Positions 34,380 through 43,707 are shown, counted from the first letter of the stretch. The stretch is 64,000 bases of DNA from B1SED10-75 sp964636865 (GCA_964636865.1 CAZWVJ010000001.1:1-64000); one strand, 5' to 3'. Translations and numbers: made by a program. Notes: generated by a model not told the origin, from the letters alone.

Positions 34380-35280
34380 CACCATCCTTTGCCTGCTCCG
34401 GGGGTTCTTCTTCATTTAATATACTTTTTAATGATACCAGGGCAACTTCCAATTGTTTCCGGTCAGGCTCCCGCGTAGTTAATTTCTGCAACCATAATCC
34501 CGGGTAAGATATAAATTTTACCCATTTTACTCTACTTTGCGCTGTCCATCGAATAGCTTCATATGCCAATCCGGCTATAACCGGCAGCAGCACTAATCGA
34601 ATTAAAACCCTTTGCCCCAGCGTAGGCCATCCAAAAAATGAGAATACCAAAATGCTTACAATCATTACTACAAGAAGATAACTTGTGCCGCAGCGCGCGT
34701 GTTGAGTGCTGTATTTATCGGCATTTTCTACCTCTAGTGCTTCGCCGCCCTCATAGCAATTAATTGCCTTGTGTTCCGCGCCGTGATAAGCAAAAAAACC
34801 TTTAATTTCATTCCACCGCGAAATTACTAATATATAAAATACAAAAATTCCTACCCGTAAAACACCTTCCGACAGATTTAGCAAAACGTGATAATCCTGG
34901 ATAGAAGGGAATAGTTCCGGTAAAAACCTGATCAAATAGGTAGGAAATAAAAAGAACAACAATATAGCCATGGCAAGCCCTAAAAAAACACTTAAAAATG
35001 TAAAAAACGGAGTCATTTCTTCTCCTTCAGACTCCAACAACTGTTCCGTGGAAATATTTAAAGCTCTTATTCCTACTACTAATGATTCAACAAAAGTAAT
35101 GATTCCCCTGACAAAAAACAACCCCAAGAAAGGATATCTCTCCGCCAAAGGTGATAATTTCTGCCGCATAGTTTTAATGGCTCCCTCCGGATCCCGGCAG
35201 GCCACTACCATATTACTGCGGTTTCGCATCATCACTCCTTCCATTACTGCCTGTCCACCGATCATTTGGTCTGGCTTCAA
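34357..35280 (-). CDS. DUF1385 membrane protein (YqhQ-like)
   Basis: This protein of about 307 residues belongs to DUF1385. It begins with the conserved MIGGQAVMEGVMMR motif, has several membrane helices in the middle and a late RYGTSYL-like segment (HARCGTSYLL) with a conserved EHKAINCYE. Function is unknown, though its place before prfA is conserved in Firmicutes. I chose the TTG at 35280, 9 nt after TAGGAGG, which gives the start MKPDQMIGGQ. The open frame extends to 35328 with a hydrophobic stretch lacking a ribosome-binding site. Confidence 0.85.
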   Translation of the reverse strand: MKPDQMIGGQAVMEGVMMRNRSNMVVACRDPEGAIKTMRQKLSPLAERYPFLGLFFVRGIITFVESLVVGIRALNISTEQLLESEGEEMTPFFTFLSVFLGLAMAILLFFLFPTYLIRFLPELFPSIQDYHVLLNLSEGVLRVGIFVFYILVISRWNEIKGFFAYHGAEHKAINCYEGGEALEVENADKYSTQHARCGTSYLLVVMIVSILVFSFFGWPTLGQRVLIRLVLLPVIAGLAYEAIRWTAQSRVKWVKFISYPGLWLQKLTTREPDRKQLEVALVSLKSILNEEEPPEQAKDGDVCAGEA

Positions 35281-35362
35281 ATATGTTAGCCTCCTAAAAA
35301 ATATAAAAAACAGAGCGCAAAAAAACACAATTCGCCCTGTTTAAATTTCATAAAAGAGTAAG

Positions 35363-35560
35363 CTACCTTCCGTACTTCCGCTTAAATCTTTCTACACGGC
35401 CTCCGGTGTCTACAAACTTTTGTTTGCCGGTAAAAAATGGATGGCATCTTGAACAGATATCTACCTTTATATTTTCTTTGGTTGAACCTGTTTCCAAAGT
35501 CTCCCCACAAACACAGGTAATAGTTGTCTTTTGATATTGGGGATGAATATCTTCTTTCAT
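35363..35560 (-). CDS. rpmE: 50S ribosomal protein L31
   Basis: This 65-residue ribosomal protein is the zinc-binding (C+) form of L31, with the ligand pairs CVCG and CSRC, followed by HPFFTGKQKFVDTGGRVERF. It lies between rho and the DUF1385 gene, the usual Firmicutes arrangement. Confidence 0.95.
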   Translation of the reverse strand: MKEDIHPQYQKTTITCVCGETLETGSTKENIKVDICSRCHPFFTGKQKFVDTGGRVERFKRKYGR

Positions 35561-35659
35561 AATCTCTGCCTCCTTCCTTTATAACTGCAAAAATCATGAT
35601 AGCACAATAACTTACATAAAGCAACAACCAGGGTTGAAGAAAATAAATACCGGTTTATG

Positions 35660-37090
35660 TTAAAGATTATGCATGTTTTTTAAAAAATCTTCATTGTGAT
35701 CAGTCTGCTTGAGTTTACTTAACAACAATTCCAAAAACTCAGCGTTGGAAGAACCACTCATGGCCTTTCGCAGGGCCCACATTAACTCTATCTTGTCTTC
35801 ATCTAACAGCAATTCTTCGCGGCGTGTTCCGGAGCGGGTAATATCAATAGAGGGGAAAATACGGCGATCCGAGAGACGACGATCAAGATGAAGCTCTAAA
35901 TTGCCGGTACCTTTAAATTCTTCATAAATAACATCATCCATCCGACTACCCGTGTCTACCAGTGAAGTTGCCATTATCGTTAAACTTCCCCCCTCTTCAA
36001 TCTTCCGTGCTGCTCCAAAAAAACGCTTGGGTTTGTAAAATGCACTCGGGTCAATACCTCCGGAAAGGGTCCTTCCACTCGGTGGTATCACCAGGTTATA
36101 ACCTCTAGTAAGCCTGGTAATGCTGTCCAACAAAATAGCCACGTCTTTACCATGTTCTACCAAACGCTGAGCTCTTTCCCAAACCAGTTCTGCCATGCGG
36201 ATATGGTTTTCCGGGCGCTCATCAAAAGTAGAACTTACCACATCAGCATTAACACTTCGTTCCATGTCGGTAACTTCTTCCGGCCTTTCATCAATTAAAA
36301 GGATAATAAGATGTACTTCCGGATAATTTTCTGAGATGCTATTGGCAACTTCTTTAAGTAAAACTGTTTTTCCGGCTTTGGGGGGAGAAACAATTAAACC
36401 TCTTTGCCCTTTACCGATAGGTATTAAAAGGTCCATGATGCGCGTAGAATATTTATTGGGAGCTGTTTCCAACTTCAGTTGTTCTATAGGGTGAATGGGA
36501 GTCAAAGAACTAAAATAAGCCCTCTTTGCCGCAATCTCGGGATCCCCACCATTTATAGTCTGCACGTATAGCAAAGCGTGATACCTTTCGTTATCCTTGG
36601 GCGGCCTGATGTGGCCTGCTACCATATCTCCTGTTCGCAAATTAAACCGGCGTATCTGAGATGCTGATATATAAATATCATCATCAGAGATAGCATACTT
36701 TTGCCGGCGTAAAAATCCAAAACCATCCGGCATAATTTCTAACAAACCTTCAGCATATTCATGCGCCTGGTCCTGGTATTTTGCTTCCCGGAGCTTCTTT
36801 GTCGGCGTATCCACTTCTAATGATGATTGCTCTTTCTCTTGAGAAATATCAGGCTTTTTTTCTTCTTCAGTTACCTTGGCTTCAAGATTTTCTTCTTTAC
36901 CTTTGCCCTCAGGGCTTTCTTCTTTAGTTACTTTGGCTTCAGTAACCGGATTATCTTGCTTCTGAAAATGATTATTAATTTTTTCAATAAGTTCTTTTTT
37001 GCGTAAAAGAGAAATACCCTTTATACCATGCTCTCGAGCAAGGTTTTTTAGTTGAGCCAGAGTCATATTCTCCAAGTTTTCTACTGCCAT
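35660..37090 (-). CDS. rho: Transcription termination factor Rho
   Basis: This 476-residue hexameric RNA helicase has the N-terminal Rho-N fold (LAQLKNLAREHGIKG), an RNA-binding cold-shock-like domain (GLLEIMPDGFGFLR), Walker A PPKAGKTVLL, and RSVNADVVSSTFDE and SITRLTRGYN. A charged Glu/Lys-rich linker of about 60 residues (about 44-104) separates Rho-N from the RNA-binding domain, longer than in E. coli Rho. GGAGG precedes the ATG at 37090. Confidence 0.96.
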   Translation of the reverse strand: MAVENLENMTLAQLKNLAREHGIKGISLLRKKELIEKINNHFQKQDNPVTEAKVTKEESPEGKGKEENLEAKVTEEEKKPDISQEKEQSSLEVDTPTKKLREAKYQDQAHEYAEGLLEIMPDGFGFLRRQKYAISDDDIYISASQIRRFNLRTGDMVAGHIRPPKDNERYHALLYVQTINGGDPEIAAKRAYFSSLTPIHPIEQLKLETAPNKYSTRIMDLLIPIGKGQRGLIVSPPKAGKTVLLKEVANSISENYPEVHLIILLIDERPEEVTDMERSVNADVVSSTFDERPENHIRMAELVWERAQRLVEHGKDVAILLDSITRLTRGYNLVIPPSGRTLSGGIDPSAFYKPKRFFGAARKIEEGGSLTIMATSLVDTGSRMDDVIYEEFKGTGNLELHLDRRLSDRRIFPSIDITRSGTRREELLLDEDKIELMWALRKAMSGSSNAEFLELLLSKLKQTDHNEDFLKNMHNL

Positions 37091-37939
37091 TTTAAGCCTC
37101 CAATCTTGTCATTACCAAGTTTAAGCGTCCACAAATTGATATTAAATATCATAATATATAAATACAACCTCCTTCTAAATTTTTTCTACAGGGTCCATTA
37201 AAAAATACACAAAATTTTATTAAAAAATCGGATCAAGCCAATAGACTTACCTTATTAAACTTCATTATAAAAGATAAATATAATTAAAGGGGTGTTTACC
37301 AATTATTACCTTGGACATCATAGGGCAATGGTAATGCAAAAACCGCGAAATAAAGCAGTTTTAACGAATTATTAATAAAATTAACCTCTATTCTGTCTAA
37401 GATTAATACAAATGTTAGCATTTAAAAAATTATTCCTTTTTTCTCCATCAAAGCATTTTAAACTTTTTGGAATTGCTTAATAAAGAGGAAAGAAGTATAC
37501 ATGGAAGACTTTAAATCCAACCAAGCTGAAGGTTCTTACTTGCCTCCCCATGCAAAATTATACTTTGAAACACCGATTCTTACAATATGCCATATTACAT
37601 ATTATTATATCATAAATAATAACCCACTTGTGGTTAATAACGAGTTTCTTTTAGTTTATATTTTCAAACTTCAATACATAAAGTACCTGTAATGCAAATT
37701 CTATCTAACGAACTTCCCTTATTAGGTTAGTTTCTACAAAAAAGAATATAAATTCTTTTAAGGGCTCTTTATACTTTAATTCTCTGCTAATAAATCTTTT
37801 CCTGCCTGTGAAAAGATTTTTTATTGATTTCATCACCTCTTTAAACAAAAAAGAAATTGTCTTCCCAAAATAAAAGGATTAATAGTTCATCCTCACGCAT
37901 TGTGTCATTTTTTTCTTCAGTAGATTTACCTCTTTGTTA
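37091..37939. other. Long AT-rich non-coding spacer between rho and speB
   Basis: This 849-bp stretch has no gene I can support. On the rho side (- strand) it holds a near-perfect ribosome-binding site AGAAGGAGG at 37176-37168 without a start codon at the right distance. The nearest ATG, at 37152, opens a 23-codon frame overlapping the rho start. A weak 63-codon + strand frame at 37501-37692 is not convincing. A stem-loop with a U-tract lies at 37793-37818. Confidence 0.5.
37793..37818 (+). terminator. Stem-loop followed by T-tract, + strand
   Basis: AATCTTTTC pairs perfectly with GAAAAGATT around an 8-nt loop and is followed on the + strand by TTTTATTG. It has the form of an intrinsic terminator but a low-GC stem. 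No recognised + strand gene precedes it, so it may end an unrecognised small transcript or be fortuitous. Confidence 0.35.
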
Positions 37940-38812
37940 TTATTTTGAACCTAAAATTATTAGTGCTTCCCTAATTATCTTAGCTGCTAAAATAGAAGTT
38001 ATCCGGGAATGATCGTATGCAGGATTAACTTCTACCAAATCAAAACCTACTATGTGAAGCTTCTTAAAATAATTAAACAATCGATACAAAGAAGCTGAAC
38101 TAATGCCTCCCGGTTCCGGTGTTCCTGTTCCGGGAGCAAACCCCGGATCCACAACATCAATATCCAAGGTAATATAAACCGGTTTTTGTTCAATATCAGC
38201 TAATATTTTTTTTAAAGGGGCAAAAACCCGGCGAGGAGAATAATTTGTTTTGGCGCGGGCCAATTCTAATTCCTGGACCGTAGCCGAGCGAATGCCCATT
38301 TGATAAATATCTTTAACCCCCCTTTCTAAAAGACGATAAATAACAGAAGCATGCGAATATTTTTCTTCAAGATAACTTGGCCTTAAATCCAGGTGAGCAT
38401 CAAATTGCAATACCACAAGATCTTCATAACCGTTTGAAAGCAAGGCACTCACGGGAGCGTAAGTAATAGAATGATCTCCGCCTATAAGCACCGGTATTTT
38501 GTTTTGATTAACTACGCCTGCAATCAATTTTTCAGCTCTGTTTAAATTTCGCCAGACTCCATCACCTGTTATGTGCATATCTCCTAAATCATAAATATAA
38601 GCTTCCGCAAGACTTGCTTCTAGCTGCAGGCTGTAATCTTCCAAAACTTCAAAAACTGTTCTTATTTCTTCCGGGGCAAACCGTGAGCCTGCGCGGTAGC
38701 TAGAAGCAGAATCGAGAGGGATTCCCATAACCACTGCCCTGGCATCATTCCAAGTTGCCGGATTATCCAGAAAAGAAATCTTTTGCCGTGTTAGTTTATT
38801 TTTTCCTTGCAC
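37940..38812 (-). CDS. speB: Agmatinase/ureohydrolase
   Basis: This 290-residue binuclear manganese ureohydrolase has the metal motifs GGDHSI, FDAHLD and TLDIDVVDPGFAPGTGTPEP. It should cleave urea from agmatine to give putrescine, or from aminopropylagmatine to give spermidine. It is the third gene of the pdaD-speE-speB run, 69 bp after speE. Arginase or formiminoglutamase activity is less likely given the neighbours. Confidence 0.93.
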   Translation of the reverse strand: MQGKNKLTRQKISFLDNPATWNDARAVVMGIPLDSASSYRAGSRFAPEEIRTVFEVLEDYSLQLEASLAEAYIYDLGDMHITGDGVWRNLNRAEKLIAGVVNQNKIPVLIGGDHSITYAPVSALLSNGYEDLVVLQFDAHLDLRPSYLEEKYSHASVIYRLLERGVKDIYQMGIRSATVQELELARAKTNYSPRRVFAPLKKILADIEQKPVYITLDIDVVDPGFAPGTGTPEPGGISSASLYRLFNYFKKLHIVGFDLVEVNPAYDHSRITSILAAKIIREALIILGSK

Positions 38813-38881
38813 CAGTATTTCCTTTCTTAAGCCTTTCTTAATTATTTACCCAAACAAACAATTTAAAATTAAATTGTTTGC

Positions 38882-39724
38882 TTATTTCCCGTTTTGCAAA
38901 AGCTCTGTTATAAATGGGGGTAAAATAAAGGAGCTCCAATGAACCTGAGGTGAATAATATCGACACCCTTCCACCTGCCACTCTTTTTGGAGTAAATCGT
39001 AATTGTAAGGTTGGTATTTTTTCGAACCCATCATAAAGCTCCAAAGTCCCCCCGGATAGGAAGGCACCGGTGCTAAATATACTTCGGTAACGGGAAAAAG
39101 TTCGCTTAAAGAAGTATATGAATTGGTGATTATATCCTGATTATAGAAAGGTGATTCTGTTTGCGCTACAAGAATGCCTTCCGCCTTCAATGAAGTATAG
39201 GCCGATTGGTAAAATTCCGGTGCGAACAACCCTGCCGAAGGGCCAACCGGTTCTGTGGAATCAACAATAATTATATCAAATTCATCTTCTTTATTGCGTA
39301 AATACTCCCGCCCATCGGTATAAATTAACTCCATTCGAGAATCTTTTAAAGCATTGGCAGTTGCCGGAAAATATGACTTGCATATCTCTACCACTTCTTC
39401 GTCAATTTCTACCATGGTAACTTTTTCTACGCTAGAATGCTTTAAAACCTCTCGGGCGGCCCCGCCATCACCGCCGCCGATTATTAAAACATTGGCAGGT
39501 TCAGAGTGAGTCATCAAGGGCACATGTACAATCATTTCATGATAAATATATTCATCTTTTTCTGTAGTTTGAATATATCCATCCAAAACAAGCATACGAC
39601 CGAAAGCATTAGTATCAAGAAGGCTAACTTCTTGATAAGTAGTAATTTTATGCTCCAGTATTTTTTTTACCCGACACCCCATTGATAAATGAGGGGTTTG
39701 CTTTTCTTGAAACCATAAATCCAT
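38882..39724 (-). CDS. speE: Spermidine synthase (aminopropyltransferase)
   Basis: This protein of about 280 residues transfers the aminopropyl group of decarboxylated SAM to an amine. It starts DLWFQEKQTPH and has the substrate/cofactor motifs IIGGGDGGAAREVL, VEIDEEVVEICK, IIVDSTEPVGPS and YPGGLWSF. I chose the ATG at 39724 (after an AGGCAGGG site) over the GTG at 39733. It lies between pdaD and speB. No SAM decarboxylase gene is in the window. Confidence 0.94.
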   Translation of the reverse strand: MDLWFQEKQTPHLSMGCRVKKILEHKITTYQEVSLLDTNAFGRMLVLDGYIQTTEKDEYIYHEMIVHVPLMTHSEPANVLIIGGGDGGAAREVLKHSSVEKVTMVEIDEEVVEICKSYFPATANALKDSRMELIYTDGREYLRNKEDEFDIIIVDSTEPVGPSAGLFAPEFYQSAYTSLKAEGILVAQTESPFYNQDIITNSYTSLSELFPVTEVYLAPVPSYPGGLWSFMMGSKKYQPYNYDLLQKEWQVEGCRYYSPQVHWSSFILPPFITELLQNGK

Positions 39725-39797
39725 TGCCAGCACCCTGCCTTTATAATTTTTCTATCTCCATATTTTTTAGTTATGTAAGTTTTTATTCATTTCTACT

Positions 39798-40259
39798 CTA
39801 ATACCATAACGCTACCGCAGCAATAACAGCACCTGTATTTATAACTTTATGTTCAACTCCTTTGATAATTTTTTGTTCCAGTGTTTTTCCGCGCTGAGAG
39901 AAAGCATCATGCAGCATCATCTCCACTTTGGCTTCAGCTTCAGCCTGACTTTCCCAACCCGCTCTTTCCATTATGACCCCGAAAGACCCGGACGTAAACC
40001 CTACACCAATTGCCGCAGATATAATTTCTCCCGGATTTTGCGCTGTCACAGAACCATATGCCGTGGGCACCAAAGAACCTTCCGGTATCTCTAAGTTCGG
40101 TTCCTCTGCGGCATGGGGCGGGAGGATACTGGTAACTCTAATAAGGTTTATATTTCCGATACCTGCCTCTAAAAGAGCTCCATCAAAAGCAGATAAGCTT
40201 GTTTTTCCTTCACTTGCGCCCGTGACTACTTTAAATTTTTGGGGAGTTGGCAGCAACAT
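39798..40259 (-). CDS. pdaD: Pyruvoyl-dependent arginine decarboxylase
   Basis: This protein of about 153 residues makes agmatine from arginine. The proenzyme self-cleaves at a serine to form the pyruvoyl group; the RVTSILPPHA segment marks that site. PTAYGSVTAQNPGEIISAAIGVG and EMMLHDAF are family-typical. Archaeal and some bacterial genomes use it in place of the PLP enzyme. I chose the ATG at 40259. A GTG at 40265 and a longer frame to 40307 are alternatives. It leads pdaD-speE-speB. Confidence 0.92.
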   Translation of the reverse strand: MLLPTPQKFKVVTGASEGKTSLSAFDGALLEAGIGNINLIRVTSILPPHAAEEPNLEIPEGSLVPTAYGSVTAQNPGEIISAAIGVGFTSGSFGVIMERAGWESQAEAEAKVEMMLHDAFSQRGKTLEQKIIKGVEHKVINTGAVIAAVALWY

Positions 40260-40309
40260 TTCCACCTTCTTTCTTGATTGTATTCTGGGGAAAAGACGAA
40301 ACCCCACTT

Positions 40310-40972
40310 TTAAGCAAAAAAGGGATTAAATTGCCTTTCCTGGCCTATAGTTGAAGAAGGGCCGTGCCCCGGACAAACTATGGACTCATCCGGCAATGTC
40401 AGTAACTTTTCTTTGACACTTTTTATAAGGGCTTTATATGAGCCTCCCGCTAAATCAACCCGACCAATAGAAAAATTAAACAAAGTATCACCGGTAAAAA
40501 CAATCGTCCTTTCTGCCTCTACAAGCAAACATACGCCACCTGGCGTATGGCCGGGGGTTTTTAAAACTTTTATCTCCAAACTTCCACACGGTATTAAATC
40601 ACCTTCACCAATAAATTGATCCGGTAAAGGCTGAGTTTTTAGGAATATAGACAACCACTTTCCGGGATTCCGATATATCTCTAAATCATCTTTGGGTAAC
40701 AAAATAGGCGCTCCCGTAGCTTTTTTTATGTTATTATTCGCCCCTATATGATCATAATGGCCATGAGTGTTTATTATAGCTGTAATTTGTAAATTCATTT
40801 TTTTTATTTCTTCTAATATTCTATTTGCGCTGCCACCGGGATCTATCACTATTCCTTCTCTTGTTTTTTCACATCCAACCAGATAACAATTTACAGCCAG
40901 TATTCCTACTTCTATACCTTTAACTAACATTGCTAATAAGATATCCCCCTGATTAAATTCTTGCTGCACCAA
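40310..40972 (-). CDS. Metallo-beta-lactamase-fold hydrolase (glyoxalase II-like)
   Basis: This protein of about 206-220 residues has the metal-binding motif NTHGHYDHIGA (HxHxDH), then TPGHTPGG, VFTGDTLF and CPGHGPSS, the pattern of YqgX/GloB-like hydrolases. It probably cleaves a thioester such as S-lactoyl conjugates, but the substrate is not fixed. It is not the WalJ/YycJ protein often found near walRK. The start is uncertain: TTG at 40972, GTG at 40969 or ATG at 40930, the last giving the family-like MLVKGIEVG start. Confidence 0.86.
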   Translation of the reverse strand: MVQQEFNQGDILLAMLVKGIEVGILAVNCYLVGCEKTREGIVIDPGGSANRILEEIKKMNLQITAIINTHGHYDHIGANNNIKKATGAPILLPKDDLEIYRNPGKWLSIFLKTQPLPDQFIGEGDLIPCGSLEIKVLKTPGHTPGGVCLLVEAERTIVFTGDTLFNFSIGRVDLAGGSYKALIKSVKEKLLTLPDESIVCPGHGPSSTIGQERQFNPFFA

Positions 40973-41005
40973 ATTGCTTAGATTTTATTCTTTCTTCTTT
41001 TATAT

Positions 41006-41470
41006 TTATCGATGATAAGGTTCGCCTCTAATTATTTTCATACAGCGGAAAATTTGCTCCATCAATATCAAGCGCGTAAGCTGCGAAGAAAATGTTAATT
41101 TTGATAGAGACAGCAATAGATCAGCTCGATTTTTTACCTCCTGACTGAGCCCTTCGTGACTACCTATTATAATATCTATATTACTATACCCTGCAGAAAG
41201 AATGCGCTGCATTTTTTCTGCCAAAGCATCGGAATTAAATTGTTTGCCTTCAGAAGTTAGGGCTATCACATAGTCGTTCGATTTAATTTTCTTTATAATC
41301 CGGGTTCCTTCCTCCTGCAGTGCTTCATCGCTTCCCCGGGCTACTTTATTTGCTTTTAATTCCACTAATTCTATTTTTAACCAGGACGATAGCCTTTTCC
41401 GGTATTCTTCAATTCCTTCATTTAAATAATTGTCTCTTATTTTTCCCACAGTTATTACTCTCAGGTTCAT
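41006..41470 (-). CDS. rlmH: 23S rRNA (pseudouridine1915-N3)-methyltransferase
   Basis: This 154-residue SPOUT methyltransferase modifies helix 69 of 23S rRNA. It has the N-terminal LRVITVGKIRDNYLNEGIEEY, the knotted SAM site IIGSHEGLS, and the conserved C-terminal MKIIRGEPYHR tail, which completes the active site. rlmH is a regular neighbour of htrA and walRK near the origin in Firmicutes. Confidence 0.96.
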   Translation of the reverse strand: MNLRVITVGKIRDNYLNEGIEEYRKRLSSWLKIELVELKANKVARGSDEALQEEGTRIIKKIKSNDYVIALTSEGKQFNSDALAEKMQRILSAGYSNIDIIIGSHEGLSQEVKNRADLLLSLSKLTFSSQLTRLILMEQIFRCMKIIRGEPYHR

Positions 41471-41515
41471 TTAGCCCCTATTCTGATTCCTTTTATAATT
41501 TACCTGTGCAAGACC

Positions 41516-42439
41516 TCAAGTTTTCTCTTCAACCCCTAGAAATTGGCAAAATAAGTCTGTCAGTCCGGTAATATCACGCAGTGTTTCTGCTATATAATCC
41601 CGCCAAATCCGGGGGCCACTTACCAATCCAAAAACCGGGTTAAGAGTATGTTGAGAACAGCTGGCATCTTCCAGGTTGCCATGATCACTGGTAATAATTA
41701 ATAAAGTTTCCTCATCAACGTTTTGCAGGATACTGCCTAAAAAACGATCCAGCTTGTTAACAATTTTTCCGGCCTCTATGAGATCTGCTTGATGGCCGAC
41801 TAAGTCACTTAGAAAGTACTCAAATAATATAAAATCATAACCCCTACTGATATCTACTAACCTCTCTCCTGCTTTTTCCGGCTTTATAATCTCTACAGGA
41901 TAGCCCATTCTATCCAGGAATTCATTAGTTATATCCATATAGAGAGCTTTCCCGTCATTAAGCTCATCTAAAGTGCGAAACGGTAAATCAGCATAGTAAT
42001 TAAGGAAAGTCGAACATGAATAAGGCCGGGTAAACCCATTATGCAGATCTGCAAAAAACTCCGGGCGATAGGCATTTATGAATGCGGGTTTCAACTTTTG
42101 TTGTTTAAGGCGGGTAAAAATACCCCGCTTTCGCAGTAATTCCTTTAACGGCTGATGCGGATAACGGTTAACATGCTTGCCCATAATCAGGGGAGCATTT
42201 TCACCGGTAAATAAGGCTGTTTGACCGGTTGCGCTTTGGGGAATGCCCGGAACACCCAAAGTAGCATCCAAAGAGATTAAACTTATTTGGTCTCCATCAT
42301 AACCAGAAGCTTCTTGACATAAAGGCTTGTTGCCAATTAACGAGGAGATATTAGGCGTGGGAGTATGCACCAATGGATTTATTTGCCCATTTTTCTCCCC
42401 CAATCCAACGCCATCTATAAATATCATTATCGCCTGCAT
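41516..42439 (-). CDS. Alkaline-phosphatase-superfamily metalloenzyme
   Basis: This 307-residue protein has the phosphopentomutase/phosphoglycerate mutase-like metal motifs: FIDGVGLGE with the first Asp, SATGQTALFTGENAP with the probable Thr nucleophile, TSDHGNLED, and HTLNPVFGLV with the last metal His. Members transfer or hydrolyse phosphate groups. No specific substrate can be named. It sits 45 bp upstream of rlmH in the same direction. Confidence 0.8.
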   Translation of the reverse strand: MQAIMIFIDGVGLGEKNGQINPLVHTPTPNISSLIGNKPLCQEASGYDGDQISLISLDATLGVPGIPQSATGQTALFTGENAPLIMGKHVNRYPHQPLKELLRKRGIFTRLKQQKLKPAFINAYRPEFFADLHNGFTRPYSCSTFLNYYADLPFRTLDELNDGKALYMDITNEFLDRMGYPVEIIKPEKAGERLVDISRGYDFILFEYFLSDLVGHQADLIEAGKIVNKLDRFLGSILQNVDEETLLIITSDHGNLEDASCSQHTLNPVFGLVSGPRIWRDYIAETLRDITGLTDLFCQFLGVEEKT

Positions 42440-42496
42440 TTATTTATCCCTCTAATTATTCCAATTTTTTATTATTAAAAGCTTTTTTCTGCTTAA

Positions 42497-42520
42497 GCCG
42501 ATACATTACTGTATTTCGGC
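42497..42520 (-). terminator. Hairpin just downstream of htrA
   Basis: GCCGATACA pairs with TGTATTTCGGC (one small bulge) 12 bp after the htrA stop codon. The stronger U-tract lies on the + strand, while on the - strand a second small AAGC/GCUUUU stem follows. It probably ends the htrA transcript, though the phosphatase gene starts only 57 bp further on. Confidence 0.4.
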
Positions 42521-42531
42521 CTTTTTATTAT

Positions 42532-43707
42532 TTATTGAGGCATTTCTTCCAATTCAATTGTAAATTCTAAAACTTCGTCGTCTCGCTTTACTTCTATATC
42601 AGTTTTATCTCCGGGTTGGTATTGCAGTAGTTGATCAAAAAGTTGGGCAGTAAAGTCGATACGAACATCGCTTATACCCACAATCACATCTTCTTGTTGC
42701 AATCCTGCTTCGTCAGCCGGTCCACCGGATTCTATTTCTTGTATGTAAACCCCCCTGTCAGTGCCAATACCGGTTACATCTGAAAGATCCATTATGTAAA
42801 CCCCCATATAGGCTCTTCTCACTCTTCCATATTCCATGAGATCATTCATGACCCGAGCCACTGTGCTACTAGGAATGGCAAATCCAATCCCTTCAATAAG
42901 TGGATCTTGTATTTTAGCAGAATTAATGCCAATAATATCTCCGTTCAGATTAACCAAGGGACCACCACTATTACCTTCATTTATAGCAGCATCTGTTTGG
43001 ATAAAAGTGTATTGATATTCACTTCCCGGTATGGGTACCTGCCTTTCAATGGCACTAACCACTCCTTTAGTTACCGTATGCTGGAAAATTACCCCCAGGG
43101 GGTTGCCAATAGCTATTGCTGTTTCACCGGGGCGGACATTTTTAGTTCCGGAAATTTGGGCGTATTCAAGGGGCTCTTCGGTCTCAACTTTTATTACTGC
43201 CAGATCAGTAAGGGAATCCTGTCCCACTGGCTCGGCCGTGGCAGTAGACCCATCCCCGAAAATTACATCTAACCGGTCGGCATCTTCGATAACATGTTGA
43301 TTGGTAATAATGTAGCCATCAGGGTCTATGATGACCCCGGAACCGGTAGCCTGTTCCATATATACTTCCTGTCCCCTATTCATAGCAGCTACAGCATTGC
43401 TAATACCCACCACAGCTGGGGTTATCTCTTCTACAGCTTCTACGACATCCGTGTGTTGATACTCCAGTGGCTCATCCGGAATTGCCCTTTCTTCATCAGG
43501 GTCTTCATCAATATACACTTCATTTTCATTGACTTCCCTATCTTGAGAAATAATATCACCGCCAACCAAAATAGCGGAAAAAAGCAAGCCTCCCAATAAA
43601 GCTCCAAAAATACCCACAAGAAAATAAGAAAACAGCGAAGGCCTTTTGGGTCTCTCCGGTTGGAACGTATAAAATTCATTCGATTTGTGATTATCCAAAT
43701 TTACCAT
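42532..43707 (-). CDS. htrA: HtrA/DegP-type membrane serine protease
   Basis: This 391-residue envelope protease has a cytoplasmic N-terminal tail, one membrane helix (about residues 24-50), an acidic linker, and a trypsin-like domain. The catalytic triad is His in TNQHVIEDA, Asp in DLAVIKV and Ser in GNSGGPLV. One PDZ domain (about 295-385) follows. It degrades damaged exported proteins. It lies downstream of walRK-yycHI-murA, as htrA does in many Firmicutes. Two imperfect copies of a TTTAACGCTAATCATTAAA-like 20-bp sequence lie just upstream (about 43720-43780). Confidence 0.94.
   Translation of the reverse strand: MVNLDNHKSNEFYTFQPERPKRPSLFSYFLVGIFGALLGGLLFSAILVGGDIISQDREVNENEVYIDEDPDEERAIPDEPLEYQHTDVVEAVEEITPAVVGISNAVAAMNRGQEVYMEQATGSGVIIDPDGYIITNQHVIEDADRLDVIFGDGSTATAEPVGQDSLTDLAVIKVETEEPLEYAQISGTKNVRPGETAIAIGNPLGVIFQHTVTKGVVSAIERQVPIPGSEYQYTFIQTDAAINEGNSGGPLVNLNGDIIGINSAKIQDPLIEGIGFAIPSSTVARVMNDLMEYGRVRRAYMGVYIMDLSDVTGIGTDRGVYIQEIESGGPADEAGLQQEDVIVGISDVRIDFTAQLFDQLLQYQPGDKTDIEVKRDDEVLEFTIELEEMPQ

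Noticed and set aside
37501..37692. 63-codon + strand frame with a fair ribosome-binding site
   Set aside because: The protein is rich in Ile, Tyr and Asn without domain or membrane pattern, lies in AT-rich DNA and resembles nothing I recognise. It is discussed only as part of a possible small transcript.
40310..40972. WalJ/YycJ metallo-hydrolase of the wal operon
   Set aside because: Motifs and length fit the glyoxalase II-like group, and it lies outside the wal gene run beyond rlmH.
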